From Bacillota bacterium (GTDB lineage: Bacteria > Bacillota_E > JAJZYS01 > JAJYTV01): 64,000 nt of DNA. The notes below the pieces were generated by a model, which was given only the letters and a program-made list of their open reading frames with translations, searched no databases and was not told the DNA's origin. This document shows positions 8,337-17,063 of the stretch, piece by piece. The stretch is taken from NCBI GenBank assembly GCA_021845645.1, contig JAJZVM010000018.1, positions 1 through 64,000 of the forward strand, in the 5' to 3' direction. The position numbers and the translations under genes were made by a program. Every line of letters begins with the position of its first letter. Position 1 is the stretch's first letter.

Positions 8337-9701
8337 ATGTCCGACGTCACCGTCATCGGCGGAGGGCTCGCGGGCAGCGAGGCCGCCTGGCAGCTGGCAG
8401 AGCGCGGCCACCGCGTGCGGCTCGTGGAAATGCGGCCGAGCCGCTCGACGCCCGCCCACCACACGGGGGAGTTCGCCGAACTCGTCTGCAGCAACACCTT
8501 CCGCTCCGACGCGATCGATCACCCGGTCGGACTGCTCAAGGAGGAAATGCGCCGCCTCGGCTCGATGATCATCGAGGTCGGGGAGCGCCGCCGCATTCCT
8601 GGCGGCACGGCCCTGACCCTGGACCGCGACGACTTCAGCGCCGACGTGAGCCGCAGGCTCACGGAGCACCCGCTGATCGAGGTGGTGCGCGAGGAGGCCG
8701 AGGGCATTCCCGAGGGGCCGACGATCATCGCCACGGGTCCCCTGACGTCCCCTGCCCTGCACGAGGCGATCGTCGCGTTCAGCGGGCAGGGCGAACTGGC
8801 GTACTGGGACGCCGCTTCGCCGATCGTGACAGAGGACTCGATCGACTGGTCCCGGGTCTACTTCGCGAGCCGCTACGGCAAGGGCGAGGCGGACGCCTTC
8901 GCGAACTGCCCGATGAGCGAGGAGGAGTACAGGGCCTTCTGGCGGGAACTCCGGTCGGCCGAGACCCACGAGCGCGAAGCCTTCGAGGACGAGCGCTACT
9001 TCGAGGCCTGCCTGCCGGTCGAGGTGCTGGCTGGGCGTGGCGAGGACACACTGCGCTTCGGTCCCCTGCGCCCTGTCGGCCTGCGCGACCCGAAGACGGG
9101 ACGGCCACCGTACGCCGTGCTGCAGCTCAGGCGCGAGAACGCCTCAGGGACCCTCTGGAACCTCGTCGGCTGCCAGACAGGCCTGCGCTTCCGCGAGCAG
9201 CAGCGCGTCTTCCGCATGATTCCCGCCCTGCGGGAGGCGGAGTTCGAGCGCTACGGCGTGATCCACCGCAACACCTTCCTGAAGAGCCCGGCGGTGCTTC
9301 TGCCGACCTTGCAGGCGCGCATGAGGCCGGACCTCTTCTTCGCCGGCCAGATCATCGGCAGCGAAGGGTACGTCGAGGCGGCCGCGGGCGGCCTTGTCGC
9401 GGGCATCAACCTCGGCCGCCTGCTGCGCGGCGAGGCGCCTCTCGTCTGGCCGGCCACCACCGCGATCGGCGGCCTCATGCGCTACGTCTCGGCCTCGGAT
9501 CCGGAAGGGTTCCAGCCGATGCACGTCGCCTTTGGCCAGATGGATCCGCTGCCCGATCCGCCCAGGCGCAAGGAGCGGCGCAAGGCCGAAATGGCCGAAC
9601 GCGCCCTGCGCGATCTCGCGAAGTTCGCTGAAGAGCGGGGTATCGAGCTTGGACCGGGTGCGGCGCGGTCTGCGGACGAGGGCGAGGAGGGGGCGCGATG
9701 A
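8337..9701 (+). CDS. trmFO: Folate- and FAD-dependent tRNA (uracil-54-C5) methyltransferase TrmFO
   Basis: 454 residues, full length for the family. It makes 5-methyluridine at position 54 of the tRNA T-loop using methylenetetrahydrofolate and FADH2. The FAD-binding motif is VIGGGLAGSEAAW at the N-terminus; ELVCSNTFRSD near residue 50 carries the cysteine linked to catalysis, and a second conserved cysteine lies in YFEACLPVE near 223. RPYGLRDP-like, IHRNTFL and GQIIGSEGYVEAAAGG blocks are also family landmarks. ATG 8337 has AGGAGAGGAG upstream. TrmFO is widespread in Bacillota, Cyanobacteria, some Proteobacteria and Thermus-group bacteria, so it is one clue to the host lineage. Its stop overlaps the next start (ATGATG), implying translational coupling to an unknown protein. 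Confidence 0.96.
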   Translation: MSDVTVIGGGLAGSEAAWQLAERGHRVRLVEMRPSRSTPAHHTGEFAELVCSNTFRSDAIDHPVGLLKEEMRRLGSMIIEVGERRRIPGGTALTLDRDDFSADVSRRLTEHPLIEVVREEAEGIPEGPTIIATGPLTSPALHEAIVAFSGQGELAYWDAASPIVTEDSIDWSRVYFASRYGKGEADAFANCPMSEEEYRAFWRELRSAETHEREAFEDERYFEACLPVEVLAGRGEDTLRFGPLRPVGLRDPKTGRPPYAVLQLRRENASGTLWNLVGCQTGLRFREQQRVFRMIPALREAEFERYGVIHRNTFLKSPAVLLPTLQARMRPDLFFAGQIIGSEGYVEAAAGGLVAGINLGRLLRGEAPLVWPATTAIGGLMRYVSASDPEGFQPMHVAFGQMDPLPDPPRRKERRKAEMAERALRDLAKFAEERGIELGPGAARSADEGEEGAR

Positions 9702-10318
9702 TGTTCGCAGGCGGCAGACGGTTCGGAGAGGAGCCGGAGGGACCGTACGGCGAGGAGGCCCTGCGCATCGATCGGGAGATCTGCCGCCTCGTGGCCGAGC
9801 GCGACCGCCTGGCGGCGGGGGAGCGGCTGCATCCGGGAGCGGCGCGGCTCCTCGAGTGGTCGAAGGAATTCGGCGTCGGTGAGCTGAGCCTCAGGAACCT
9901 CTTCGCCCAACTCGCCGCCACGCCGCGGCTGGAAGCGCTGCCGCCGACGCCCGAGGGTCTGCGGCGGGTGCTCGAGGTCATGCGCCGCGTGGAGCGCGAC
10001 GGCCTCGCCGTCACCTTGACGCACTGCATGCAGTACGTGAACGCGAGCGTCATCCACTGCGAGATCGAGGCTCTAGGCTACCGGATTCCGCACGGCTCGG
10101 TCCTGCTCGAGGTGGAGGGGACCGGTTACGAGTCCCGCCACCACCATGCGCAAGGCGGCGGTGGCAAGTGGAGCGCCGCATTCGTCATCTGGCCGGCCCT
10201 GCCCGACGACCTCCGGGAGGTGACGTTCATCCTGCGCCAGGGCGTGGCCATGGAACCGCCGGTGGAGACGCCGCTCGAGATCGGCGCCCCCCTCGTGTTC
10301 GGGCCCGCTCAGAAGTAG
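9698..10318 (+). CDS. Conserved-looking hypothetical protein coupled to trmFO
   Basis: 206 residues, no signal peptide or membrane helix. The N-terminal third is acidic and helical; the C-terminal part (about 105-205) has Cys/His residues (THCMQYVNASVIHCEIEALGY, then ESRHHHAQGGGG) that could bind metal, followed by beta-strand-like segments. The start overlaps the trmFO stop by 4 bases, so the two are made together. I do not recognise the family; a link to tRNA modification is only suggested by position. Confidence 0.7.
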   Translation: MMFAGGRRFGEEPEGPYGEEALRIDREICRLVAERDRLAAGERLHPGAARLLEWSKEFGVGELSLRNLFAQLAATPRLEALPPTPEGLRRVLEVMRRVERDGLAVTLTHCMQYVNASVIHCEIEALGYRIPHGSVLLEVEGTGYESRHHHAQGGGGKWSAAFVIWPALPDDLREVTFILRQGVAMEPPVETPLEIGAPLVFGPAQK

Positions 10319-10403
10319 AGGTTCAGGGTCTTCCACCGCATGGTGGCACAGCACGAGCAGCGGGCCGCGAAGCGCCGCCGCTCGGATCGTTCGTGGCCTG
10401 GGT

Positions 10404-11051
10404 TCAGCGAACGAGAGGCCGCATGCTGGTCGCGAACTTCTCCAGCGTCGCCACCGACACCCCGCGCCCCGTGAGGTAGACGAGCACCTGCCTATGGTAG
10501 GTACGGCCGACGCCCCGATAGGTCGTCTTGCCGCCCAGGTACCAGACGAGGTGGAAGTTGCCCGAAGGGCCCTGTGCGAAGTGGATTTGCCCCACGCCGA
10601 CGGAGAACTTGCCGAGCTTGGTCAGCCTGAGGTGCTTGGCGGCCGTCAGGAAGCGGATCGCGCCAAGCAGCGAGGTCTGCACCGTCGGCAGCTCGCTGAC
10701 GCCCACGACGCCGGGCAGCATCGCGCCGGTCTTGAGGTCGGAGGAGAGCTTCTCGGGCGCGCAGGTCAGCCCGAACTGCCAGAACGGCAGTTCCTGCTCG
10801 GACGTGGGTGTCAGGGGCCCGATCGCCACGCGCTCCGCGGGCTCATAACCGCCCACGCAGCGGTAGTGCGGCACCTCGGGCGCGAGCAGGCCGAGCGACG
10901 CGGGCAGGGACGTCATGCGCTTAGGCGCCGAGTCGTTGCGCTCGAGCCAGACCGGTACCGAGGGCGAGCTCGATGGCTGGGGCGTTCTGGTGGCACACCC
11001 GGCGAGGAACACCAGCGCCAATGCGCCCAGCAGTACAGCGGAAGCTTTCAC
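10404..11051 (-). CDS. Hypothetical lipoprotein
   Basis: 215 residues. Signal peptide with lipobox LAGC (Cys19) followed by a Ser/Pro linker, so it is predicted to be anchored on the outer face of the cytoplasmic membrane. The mature part has two further Cys residues (YRCVGGYEP and LTCAPEKL) that could form a disulfide. No known domain is apparent. It follows the membrane-anchored protein at 11106-11966 by 54 bases on the same strand, and the two may be one operon. Confidence 0.72.
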   Translation of the reverse strand: MKASAVLLGALALVFLAGCATRTPQPSSSPSVPVWLERNDSAPKRMTSLPASLGLLAPEVPHYRCVGGYEPAERVAIGPLTPTSEQELPFWQFGLTCAPEKLSSDLKTGAMLPGVVGVSELPTVQTSLLGAIRFLTAAKHLRLTKLGKFSVGVGQIHFAQGPSGNFHLVWYLGGKTTYRGVGRTYHRQVLVYLTGRGVSVATLEKFATSMRPLVR

Positions 11052-11105
11052 GTCGACCCTCCGTTCTCGGCGGGGCTGGCCTCCGGGCTCAGGACCTTGA
11101 CCATG

Positions 11106-11966
11106 TCAACGCGTGAACCGCCACCAGTTGAACGCCGTCGGGGTCATCCCGGTGCCGGACCAGAAATCAGTCTGTGCGATGGTGCCCGTCTGCCCCCGCG
11201 AGCGCACCTGGAGCATGGGCTGGAAGACGTAGACGCGGGGTCCCGTGGGCGGTCTACCGGCCAGGACGAGCGCCTGGGGCCCCTTCGGCCGGTCGCAGGC
11301 ATCGGGCGTCATGGCGCGCAGTACGGCCGCGAGATGTTGCGGGGTGCCCTGCGTTGCCGCCGTCGCGTTGGACACGGAGACGCAGCGCGGGCTCTGCCAA
11401 GGGCCTGCCACCGGGTTCGCGGCGGCCACCGCAAGGACGTCCTGCGGCACCCTGCTCAGGATCACGGCGAGGGGAGAGGCCTGGCCAGGAGCATACGACG
11501 TGACCAGGGACACGAACCCGGGCATCGTCTGCACCGTCTGCGCGGGCATGGCCCAAAGGTGTTTCATCGGACGGAAAGTCGCTCTATAGCCCGACCAGGC
11601 GATGCCGATGCTGGCGATGTTCCCGGCTTCCAGCACAGGCGCGATGCCGTCGACGCGCAGGTTGACCGCCACGGCCCGCGGCGCGAAGAAGGACACCGGT
11701 GCGGCTTGCGCCGCGGCCGAGAGCTGTCCGCTCGGTGTGTCAAGGAAGACAGTGGCCGGCGGTGGCGCGGTGTCCCATGGCCACGTCCGCACCCAGAATG
11801 CGATGACATCCGGCGGCTCCATCGAGAGGACTCCGCGGGTGTCGGGAAGGTAGTAGCCCGGTCTGGCACGCGCCGGCAGCCACCAGGCGAGCAGCGCGAG
11901 AGCGGCGGCCGCCACCAGCGCTGCCGCGGTCCAGGCCAGGGCGCGCAAGTACTGTCCTGCGGCCAT
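11106..11966 (-). CDS. Membrane-anchored hypothetical protein
   Basis: 286 residues. One N-terminal transmembrane helix (about 8-31) with no lipobox or obvious cleavage site, then an extracytoplasmic domain rich in Ala/Pro/Val. The start ATG has GGAGGTG upstream at normal spacing. Two cysteines (SPRCVSVSN and PDACDRPK) could pair. No recognisable family. Transcribed divergently from the acyl-CoA synthetase gene, and upstream of the lipoprotein gene on the same strand. Confidence 0.7.
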   Translation of the reverse strand: MAAGQYLRALAWTAAALVAAAALALLAWWLPARARPGYYLPDTRGVLSMEPPDVIAFWVRTWPWDTAPPPATVFLDTPSGQLSAAAQAAPVSFFAPRAVAVNLRVDGIAPVLEAGNIASIGIAWSGYRATFRPMKHLWAMPAQTVQTMPGFVSLVTSYAPGQASPLAVILSRVPQDVLAVAAANPVAGPWQSPRCVSVSNATAATQGTPQHLAAVLRAMTPDACDRPKGPQALVLAGRPPTGPRVYVFQPMLQVRSRGQTGTIAQTDFWSGTGMTPTAFNWWRFTR

Positions 11967-12074
11967 ATCGGCAGCACCTCCGACTAGAAGACTATTCCTG
12001 GATGCGAGGGAAGTCTACGGAATCCCGGGGGAGAGGGGACGCAGGATCCCGCACGGTCTTGGCGAACCTCCCGC

Positions 12075-12090
12075 ACCAACCGGTCGGTCT
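12075..12090. promoter_or_regulatory. Probable TetR operator before acyl-CoA synthetase
   Basis: ACCAACCGGTCGGTCT is a near-perfect palindrome around ACCGGT, about 65 bases before the acyl-CoA synthetase start. Its right half CCGGTCGGTCT recurs exactly in front of the TetR gene (27237-27247), and a 12-bp perfect palindrome of the same type precedes the acyl-CoA dehydrogenase. Inference from sequence only. Confidence 0.55.
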
Positions 12091-12154
12091 GGCATCCTGC
12101 GGCTGTCCGGTGCCGCGGGCGCGGCCGGCCTCTCGCGCGGGGGAGGACGACGGG

Positions 12155-13732
12155 ATGAAGGTGCCACTGAACGTGCGGCGGTTCCTCGATCACGCGGCCA
12201 GCATCTACGGCGACAAGATCGGCGTCATCGACCAGGACGGCCAGTGGACCTACCGGGAGTTCAAGGAGCGCGCGTGGCGCCTCACGAACGCCCTCAAGGC
12301 GATGGGCGTCCAGGCGGGCGACCGGGTCGCGGTGCTTGGCTACAACAACCACCCTCTGCTCGAGGCCTACTACGGCGTCGTGCAGTTCGGCGCGGTGCTC
12401 GTGCCGCTCAACATCCGGCTGACGCTCGAGGAGATCGCCTACATCGCCTCGGACTGCCAGCCCAAGGTGCTTCTCTTCGACTCCGACTTCGAGGCATGGG
12501 CGGTCGAGTTGCGCACCCGCCTGCCCGGTCTCTCGCTCGTCGAGATCCGCATCGAGGGCGGCCACCAGGGCTACCAGGGCTACGAGGAGCTTTTGGCGCA
12601 GGGGTCGCCGGAGCCCCTTTTGGACATGGTGGACGAGGACAGCGTGGCGGAGATCTTCTACACCTCCGGCAGCACCGCCCGGCCGAAGGGCGTCGCCCTG
12701 ACGCAGCGCAGCCTCTATCTGCACGCTCTGCAGTGCGGCTTCGGCATGGGCATCGACGACACGATGGTGCTGCTGCACACGATCCCGCTCTTCCACGTCA
12801 ACGGCTGGGGCACGCCGCACTACGTCACGGCCCTTGGCGGCACGCACGTCATGCTGCGCCGCTTCATCCCCGCGCAGGTGCTGGAACTCGTGGAGCGCTA
12901 CCGCGTGACCAACGCCGCCTTCGTCCCGACGATGGTCGGCATGCTGCTTTCGGAGCCGACCCGCGAGATCCGGGACCTCTCGAGCCTGAGGCAGATGAAC
13001 GTCGGCGGCGCGCCGTCGCCCTCGAGCTTCGTCGCGGCGAGCATGGCAGCGCTCGGCGGGGAGTATCTCGGCGGCTACGGTCTCTCGGAGAGTTCCCCCG
13101 TCGTCTCCGTCTCGCGCCTCAAGTCCAGCCTGCGCGACGCGCCCCGGGAACTGCAGGACCGCCTCAGGGGCTTCGCCGGCCTGCCGATGGTCGGGGTGGA
13201 GGTGCGCCTCGAGGGGCCGCTCGGCGAGGAGCTGCCCTGGGATGGGGAATCGGTCGGGGAGCTTCTGGTGCGGGCGGACAGCGTGATGCAAGGCTACTGG
13301 AACCTCCCGGAGGAGACGGAGGCCGCCCTGCGCGGCGGCTGGCTGCACACCGGGGACATGGCCTTCATCCACCCCGAGGGATACATCAAGATCGTCGACC
13401 GCAAGAAGGACATCATCATCTCCGGCGGCGAGAACATCAGTTCCACCGAGATCGAGGACGTGCTCTACGGTCACCCGGCGGTGCGCGAGTGCGCGGTGGT
13501 GGGCCGGCCGGACGAGAAGTGGGGCGAGGTCGTGCACGCAGCGGTCTCCCTGAAGCCGGGCCTGGCGGCGGCGACGCCCGAGGAGATCCTCGCGTATGTG
13601 CGCGGCCGGGTGGCGTCCTTCAAGGCGCCGCGCACGATCGAGATCTGGGACGATCTGCCGAAGACCGGCACGGGCAAGGTGCTCAAGACGGCCATCCGCA
13701 GCCGCCTGCGCCAGGAGGCGGAGGGGCGGTAG
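12155..13732 (+). CDS. Acyl-CoA synthetase (AMP-forming, FadD-like)
   Basis: 525 residues, standard length for the ANL superfamily. It activates a carboxylic acid to acyl-CoA through an acyl-AMP. The P-loop YTSGSTARPKG is at 169-179 (TARPKG instead of the commoner TGxPKG), GGYGLSESSPVV follows near 308, the hinge region reads GWLHTGD and DRKKDIIISGGENIS, and the C-terminal catalytic Lys is in PKTGTGKVLK. The start ATG 12155 has GGGGGAGG upstream; a longer frame to 12002 has no such site and would include the operator. Its place before a complete beta-oxidation operon suggests medium- or long-chain fatty acids as substrate. Confidence 0.92.
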   Translation: MKVPLNVRRFLDHAASIYGDKIGVIDQDGQWTYREFKERAWRLTNALKAMGVQAGDRVAVLGYNNHPLLEAYYGVVQFGAVLVPLNIRLTLEEIAYIASDCQPKVLLFDSDFEAWAVELRTRLPGLSLVEIRIEGGHQGYQGYEELLAQGSPEPLLDMVDEDSVAEIFYTSGSTARPKGVALTQRSLYLHALQCGFGMGIDDTMVLLHTIPLFHVNGWGTPHYVTALGGTHVMLRRFIPAQVLELVERYRVTNAAFVPTMVGMLLSEPTREIRDLSSLRQMNVGGAPSPSSFVAASMAALGGEYLGGYGLSESSPVVSVSRLKSSLRDAPRELQDRLRGFAGLPMVGVEVRLEGPLGEELPWDGESVGELLVRADSVMQGYWNLPEETEAALRGGWLHTGDMAFIHPEGYIKIVDRKKDIIISGGENISSTEIEDVLYGHPAVRECAVVGRPDEKWGEVVHAAVSLKPGLAAATPEEILAYVRGRVASFKAPRTIEIWDDLPKTGTGKVLKTAIRSRLRQEAEGR

Positions 13733-13810
13733 GCGGGAGGCCTTTTCTACCACGGCGGCAGGATCCTGGCCGCACGCTCGCGAAGGCCATGGCAGCAGAG
13801 AAGAAGCGGG

Positions 13811-14176
13811 GTGGCCCTCTTGCCTTCGGACGATGACGAGATCTTCTCACCGGATGACGAGATCTCGTGGATGGCCCTGACGGCCGGCACCAAGGTGGTC
13901 ACGAGCGACGGCAGGCACGTCGGCCACGTGACGCACGTGCTCGGCGACCTCTCCGAGGACGTGTTCGACGGCATCGGCGTGAGCCATGGCCTGCTAGGGC
14001 AGGTGATGGTGCCGAGGCGCGCGATCGCGCGGATCACGCGCGCGGCCGTGCATCTCTCCGTTTCCGAGGCGGAACTCGGCCAAGTCACGAAGGCCTACGC
14101 CGAGGAGCGCATCTACGACGCCAAGGAAGGGCGCAAGCCGCGCTGGAACCGCGAGGAGGACGACGAGCGGTTCTGA
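13811..14176 (+). CDS. PRC-barrel domain protein
   Basis: 121 residues with a single PRC-barrel-like domain (about 22-85): TAGTKVVTSDGRHVGHVTHVL, then VPRRAIARIT. An acidic N-terminus (DDDEIFSPDDEISW) and a basic/acidic tail KPRWNREEDDERF flank it. PRC barrels are small protein-interaction modules, found for example in RimM. The start is GTG 13811, supported only by a weak purine stretch, so the true start could be a little further on. Position between acyl-CoA synthetase and dehydrogenase may be incidental. Confidence 0.72.
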   Translation: MALLPSDDDEIFSPDDEISWMALTAGTKVVTSDGRHVGHVTHVLGDLSEDVFDGIGVSHGLLGQVMVPRRAIARITRAAVHLSVSEAELGQVTKAYAEERIYDAKEGRKPRWNREEDDERF

Positions 14177-14219
14177 CGCTTGGGCGGACGCCCCGGCGTC
14201 CGTCTCCGCGTCCGGCATA

Positions 14220-14231
14220 CCGACCGGTCGG
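14220..14231. promoter_or_regulatory. Palindromic operator (TetR type) before beta-oxidation operon
   Basis: CCGACCGGTCGG is a perfect 12-bp palindrome 41 bases before the acyl-CoA dehydrogenase start. It matches the core of the site before the acyl-CoA synthetase and the half site before the TetR gene. Likely control point of the whole 14273-21802 operon; inference. Confidence 0.58.
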
Positions 14232-14272
14232 CTTGCTCCCCTGATCCGAACGCGACGAGGAGGGCCCAAGGG

Positions 14273-15445
14273 ATGGATTTTCGCCTCTCGCCCGAAGAGA
14301 AGCTGATCCTCGAGACGGTGCGCACGTTTGTGGACACGGAGCTGATGCCGCTCGAACGGGATCTCCAGCAGGCGGAGCTCGAAGGGCGCGGCGGGGACTT
14401 CCCCGACGACGGGACCTTGCGCCGCCTGCAGGGGAGGGCGCGCGATCTCGGGCTCTGGGCGCTCCAGGTGCCGGAAGAGTACGGGGGCCTCGGCCTCGGC
14501 CAGCAGCTCATGGCACTGATCACGATGGAGGTCCACCGCTGCCTCGTGCCGTTCCAGTTCGGCGGCGGCGCGGACAACATCCTCTTCGCGGGCACGGAGG
14601 AGCAAAGGCGCGCGTATCTCCTGCCGACCATCGCCGGCGAGCGGCGCTCCTGCTTCGCCTTGACGGAACCGACGGCGGGCTCCGACGCGACGAACATCCG
14701 CCTGCAGGCCGTCCCCGACGGCGACGACTTCGTCCTTACGGGCGAGAAGATCTTCATCACGGGCGGCAGCGAGGCGGACTACGCCATCGTCTTCGCCGTC
14801 ACCGACCGCGAGAAGGGATCGCGCGGCGGAATCACCTGCTTTCTCGTGGACCGCTCGATGGGCTTCACCTCGCGTCCCATCCAGACGATGGGCGCGTGGT
14901 CTCCCGCGCGCCTCACGTTCGACGGCGTGCGGGTGCCGCGGCGCAACGTGCTGGGGGAAATGGGGAGGGGCTTCGAACTCGCCATGCGCTGGATCGTCAA
15001 CGGCCGCGTGATCATCCCCGCGCGGGCGGTCGGGAGGGCGCAGCGCCTCCTCGAGATGGGCGTCGACTACGCCCGGCAGCGCGTCGCGTTCGGACACCCG
15101 ATCGGCGACTACCAGGCGATCCAGTGGATGCTCGCCGATTCCGAGGTGGAGATCGAGGCGGCCCGCTGGCTTGTCATGCACGCCGCCTGGCTGCAGGACG
15201 AGGGCATCGACAACCGCCACGAGGCGTCGATCGCCAAGCTGCACGGCGCGCAGATGGTGAACCGCGTCGCGGACCGCGTGCTGCAGATCCACGGCGGCAT
15301 GGGCTACACGAGGGAGCTGCCGATCGAGCGCGTCCTGCGTGACGTGCGCGTCTTCCGCATCTACGAGGGGACCGACGAGATCCAGAAGCGCACGATCGCG
15401 AAGGATCTCCTGCGGGGCACGGCCGGACTCGGACGCTGGGAGTAG
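14273..15445 (+). CDS. Acyl-CoA dehydrogenase
   Basis: 390 residues, full length. It introduces the alpha-beta double bond into acyl-CoA using FAD and passes electrons to ETF, encoded in the same operon. Landmarks: CFALTEPTAGSDA in the FAD/substrate region, QIHGGMGYTRELPIER near the C-terminus, and the catalytic base Glu365 in RIYEGTDEIQ. ATG 14273 is preceded by GAGGAGGG. It is the first gene of a run of eight or nine close genes to 21802. The exact chain length cannot be read from the sequence. Confidence 0.94.
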   Translation: MDFRLSPEEKLILETVRTFVDTELMPLERDLQQAELEGRGGDFPDDGTLRRLQGRARDLGLWALQVPEEYGGLGLGQQLMALITMEVHRCLVPFQFGGGADNILFAGTEEQRRAYLLPTIAGERRSCFALTEPTAGSDATNIRLQAVPDGDDFVLTGEKIFITGGSEADYAIVFAVTDREKGSRGGITCFLVDRSMGFTSRPIQTMGAWSPARLTFDGVRVPRRNVLGEMGRGFELAMRWIVNGRVIIPARAVGRAQRLLEMGVDYARQRVAFGHPIGDYQAIQWMLADSEVEIEAARWLVMHAAWLQDEGIDNRHEASIAKLHGAQMVNRVADRVLQIHGGMGYTRELPIERVLRDVRVFRIYEGTDEIQKRTIAKDLLRGTAGLGRWE

Positions 15446-15459
15446 GGGGGCTCGGACGC

Positions 15460-15867
15460 ATGGTCGACCGCTCGCTGATCGGGCGCAGGTCGGAGGTCGA
15501 GGTCCACGAGGTGGAGCGCGGGGCGATCCGGCGCTTCGCGGCTGCGATCGGTGACGAGGCGCCCCTGCATCGCCAGGGCGAGATCGCGCCGCCCACCTTC
15601 CCGACGACCATGCGCGGAGAGATTCCAGGGCTCGAGCTCGACAAGAAGCGGATCCTGCACGCCGGCGAGGAGTACCGGTACCGCCGGCCCCTGCGGGCGG
15701 GCGACGTCCTGCGCGTCGTCAGGCGGGTTGAGGATGTCTATGAGAAGCGGGGCAGCCTCGGCCCGATGACCTTCATCGTACTGGCGGCAGAGGGCCGGGA
15801 CCCCTCTGGGGAGATCGTCTACGAGAGCCGCACGACCATCATTTACCGTCAGGAGGCGGAGGTATGA
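15460..15867 (+). CDS. MaoC N-terminal-like dehydratase subunit (FAS1-type)
   Basis: 135 residues with the hot-dog fold pattern of the MaoC N-terminal dehydratase family: KRILHAGEEYRYRRPLRAGDVL is its best-conserved stretch, with YEKRGSLGPMTFIV after it. In actinobacterial and other two-part enzymes this subunit lacks the catalytic Asp-His pair and forms the binding tunnel for the acyl chain together with a catalytic partner. The partner is the next gene, whose start overlaps this stop by 4 bases. Confidence 0.85.
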   Translation: MVDRSLIGRRSEVEVHEVERGAIRRFAAAIGDEAPLHRQGEIAPPTFPTTMRGEIPGLELDKKRILHAGEEYRYRRPLRAGDVLRVVRRVEDVYEKRGSLGPMTFIVLAAEGRDPSGEIVYESRTTIIYRQEAEV

Positions 15868-16274
15868 GGAGCCTGCCGCAGGCGGGCGAGGAGATCCCGT
15901 GCCTCGAGAAGGAGCCGATCGGGAAGCTGCAGCTGCTGCACTACGCCGGCGCCTCTGGCGACGACAACCTGATCCACGTCGACATGGAGACGGCCAGGGC
16001 CGCAGGGCTCGAAGGCGTGATCGCCCACGGCATGCTCTCGATGGGCTTTCTCGGCCAGCTCCTCACGGACTGGGCCGGCGCCGGGACGGTGCGCTCCATC
16101 ACGGTGCGCTTCTCGCGCATGGTGCGCCTTGGCGACCGCCTGACCTGCCGCGGCGTTGTGCGGGAGGTGCAGGAGGAGGCGGGAGGCGCGCTGGTCCGCC
16201 TCCTCGTCTACGCGGAGAACCAGGCCGGCGAGCAGGTGACGGAAGGCGACGCGGAGGTCTTCCTCCAGGACTGA
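15864..16274 (+). CDS. MaoC-family (R)-specific enoyl-CoA hydratase subunit
   Basis: 136 residues. The hydratase-2 motif is complete: YAGASGDDNLIHVD, giving the catalytic pair Asp33 and His38, followed by GVIAHGMLSMGF. Such enzymes add water to trans-2-enoyl-CoA to give (3R)-hydroxyacyl-CoA. With the overlapping upstream subunit it should form a heterodimer. No (S)-specific crotonase (FadB/EchA type) is encoded in the operon, so this pair is probably the hydratase of the pathway. Confidence 0.88.
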   Translation: MRSLPQAGEEIPCLEKEPIGKLQLLHYAGASGDDNLIHVDMETARAAGLEGVIAHGMLSMGFLGQLLTDWAGAGTVRSITVRFSRMVRLGDRLTCRGVVREVQEEAGGALVRLLVYAENQAGEQVTEGDAEVFLQD

Positions 16275-16300
16275 GATCGGACGCCTAGGGAGGGCTTTGC

Positions 16301-17053
16301 ATGGGTCAAAGAGTGGCGATCGTGACGGGCGGCGGGCGCGGCATCGGCGCTGCGACGGCGAGGATTCTCGCGGCGCGGGGCGATCGCGTGGCGGTGACGG
16401 ACCTCGACCGCGCTCCGGCCGAGGAGACGGCCGCGGCGATCCGCGCGGCGGGCGGCGAGGCGATCGCGATCGCCTGCGACGTGTCGCGCCGGGCGGACGT
16501 CGAAGGGGCGGTCGGGCGGGCGGTGGAGACCTACGGCCAGCTCGACGTGCTCGTGGCCTGCGCTGGGCTGACGCGCGACAATCTCCTCCACAAGATGACG
16601 GACGAGGACTGGGACATCGTCGTCGCGACGCATCTCAAGGGGAGTTTTCTCATGGCGCAGGCGGCCCAGGGCCACATGGTGGGGCGCCGCTACGGCAAGA
16701 TCGTGCTCACGTCCTCCACCTCGGCGCTCGGCAACCGCGGCCAAGCCAACTACGCGGCCGTCAAGGCGGGCATCCAGGGACTGACGCGGACGCTTGCGAT
16801 CGAGCTCGGACCCTTCGGCATCAACGTCAACGCCGTGGCGCCGGGCTTCATCGAGACCCGGATGACGCGCGCGACGGCCGAGCGGATCGGCGTCGACTAC
16901 GAGGCGATGAAGGAGCACGCCGCGAAGGAGATCCCCTTGCGGCGCGTGGGCCAGCCCGAGGACGTCGGGCACGTCGTCGCGTTCCTCTGCAGCGACGAGG
17001 CGAGCTTCGTCTCGGGGCAGATCATCTACGTGGCCGGCGGGCCGCGCGGCTAG
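16301..17053 (+). CDS. FabG-like SDR, probable (3R)-hydroxyacyl-CoA dehydrogenase
   Basis: 250 residues, classical SDR. TGGGRGIG (about 9-16) binds NAD(P), the active site is LTSSTSALGNRGQANYAAVK with Ser, Tyr and Lys in place, and GFIETRMT follows. FabG-type enzymes act on (3R)-hydroxyacyl thioesters, which fits the (R)-specific hydratase just upstream (gap 26 bases). In this operon it most likely works in the oxidative direction; a role in fatty acid synthesis or another substrate cannot be excluded. Confidence 0.88.
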   Translation: MGQRVAIVTGGGRGIGAATARILAARGDRVAVTDLDRAPAEETAAAIRAAGGEAIAIACDVSRRADVEGAVGRAVETYGQLDVLVACAGLTRDNLLHKMTDEDWDIVVATHLKGSFLMAQAAQGHMVGRRYGKIVLTSSTSALGNRGQANYAAVKAGIQGLTRTLAIELGPFGINVNAVAPGFIETRMTRATAERIGVDYEAMKEHAAKEIPLRRVGQPEDVGHVVAFLCSDEASFVSGQIIYVAGGPRG

Positions 17054-17063
17054 GGGGCGGCGG

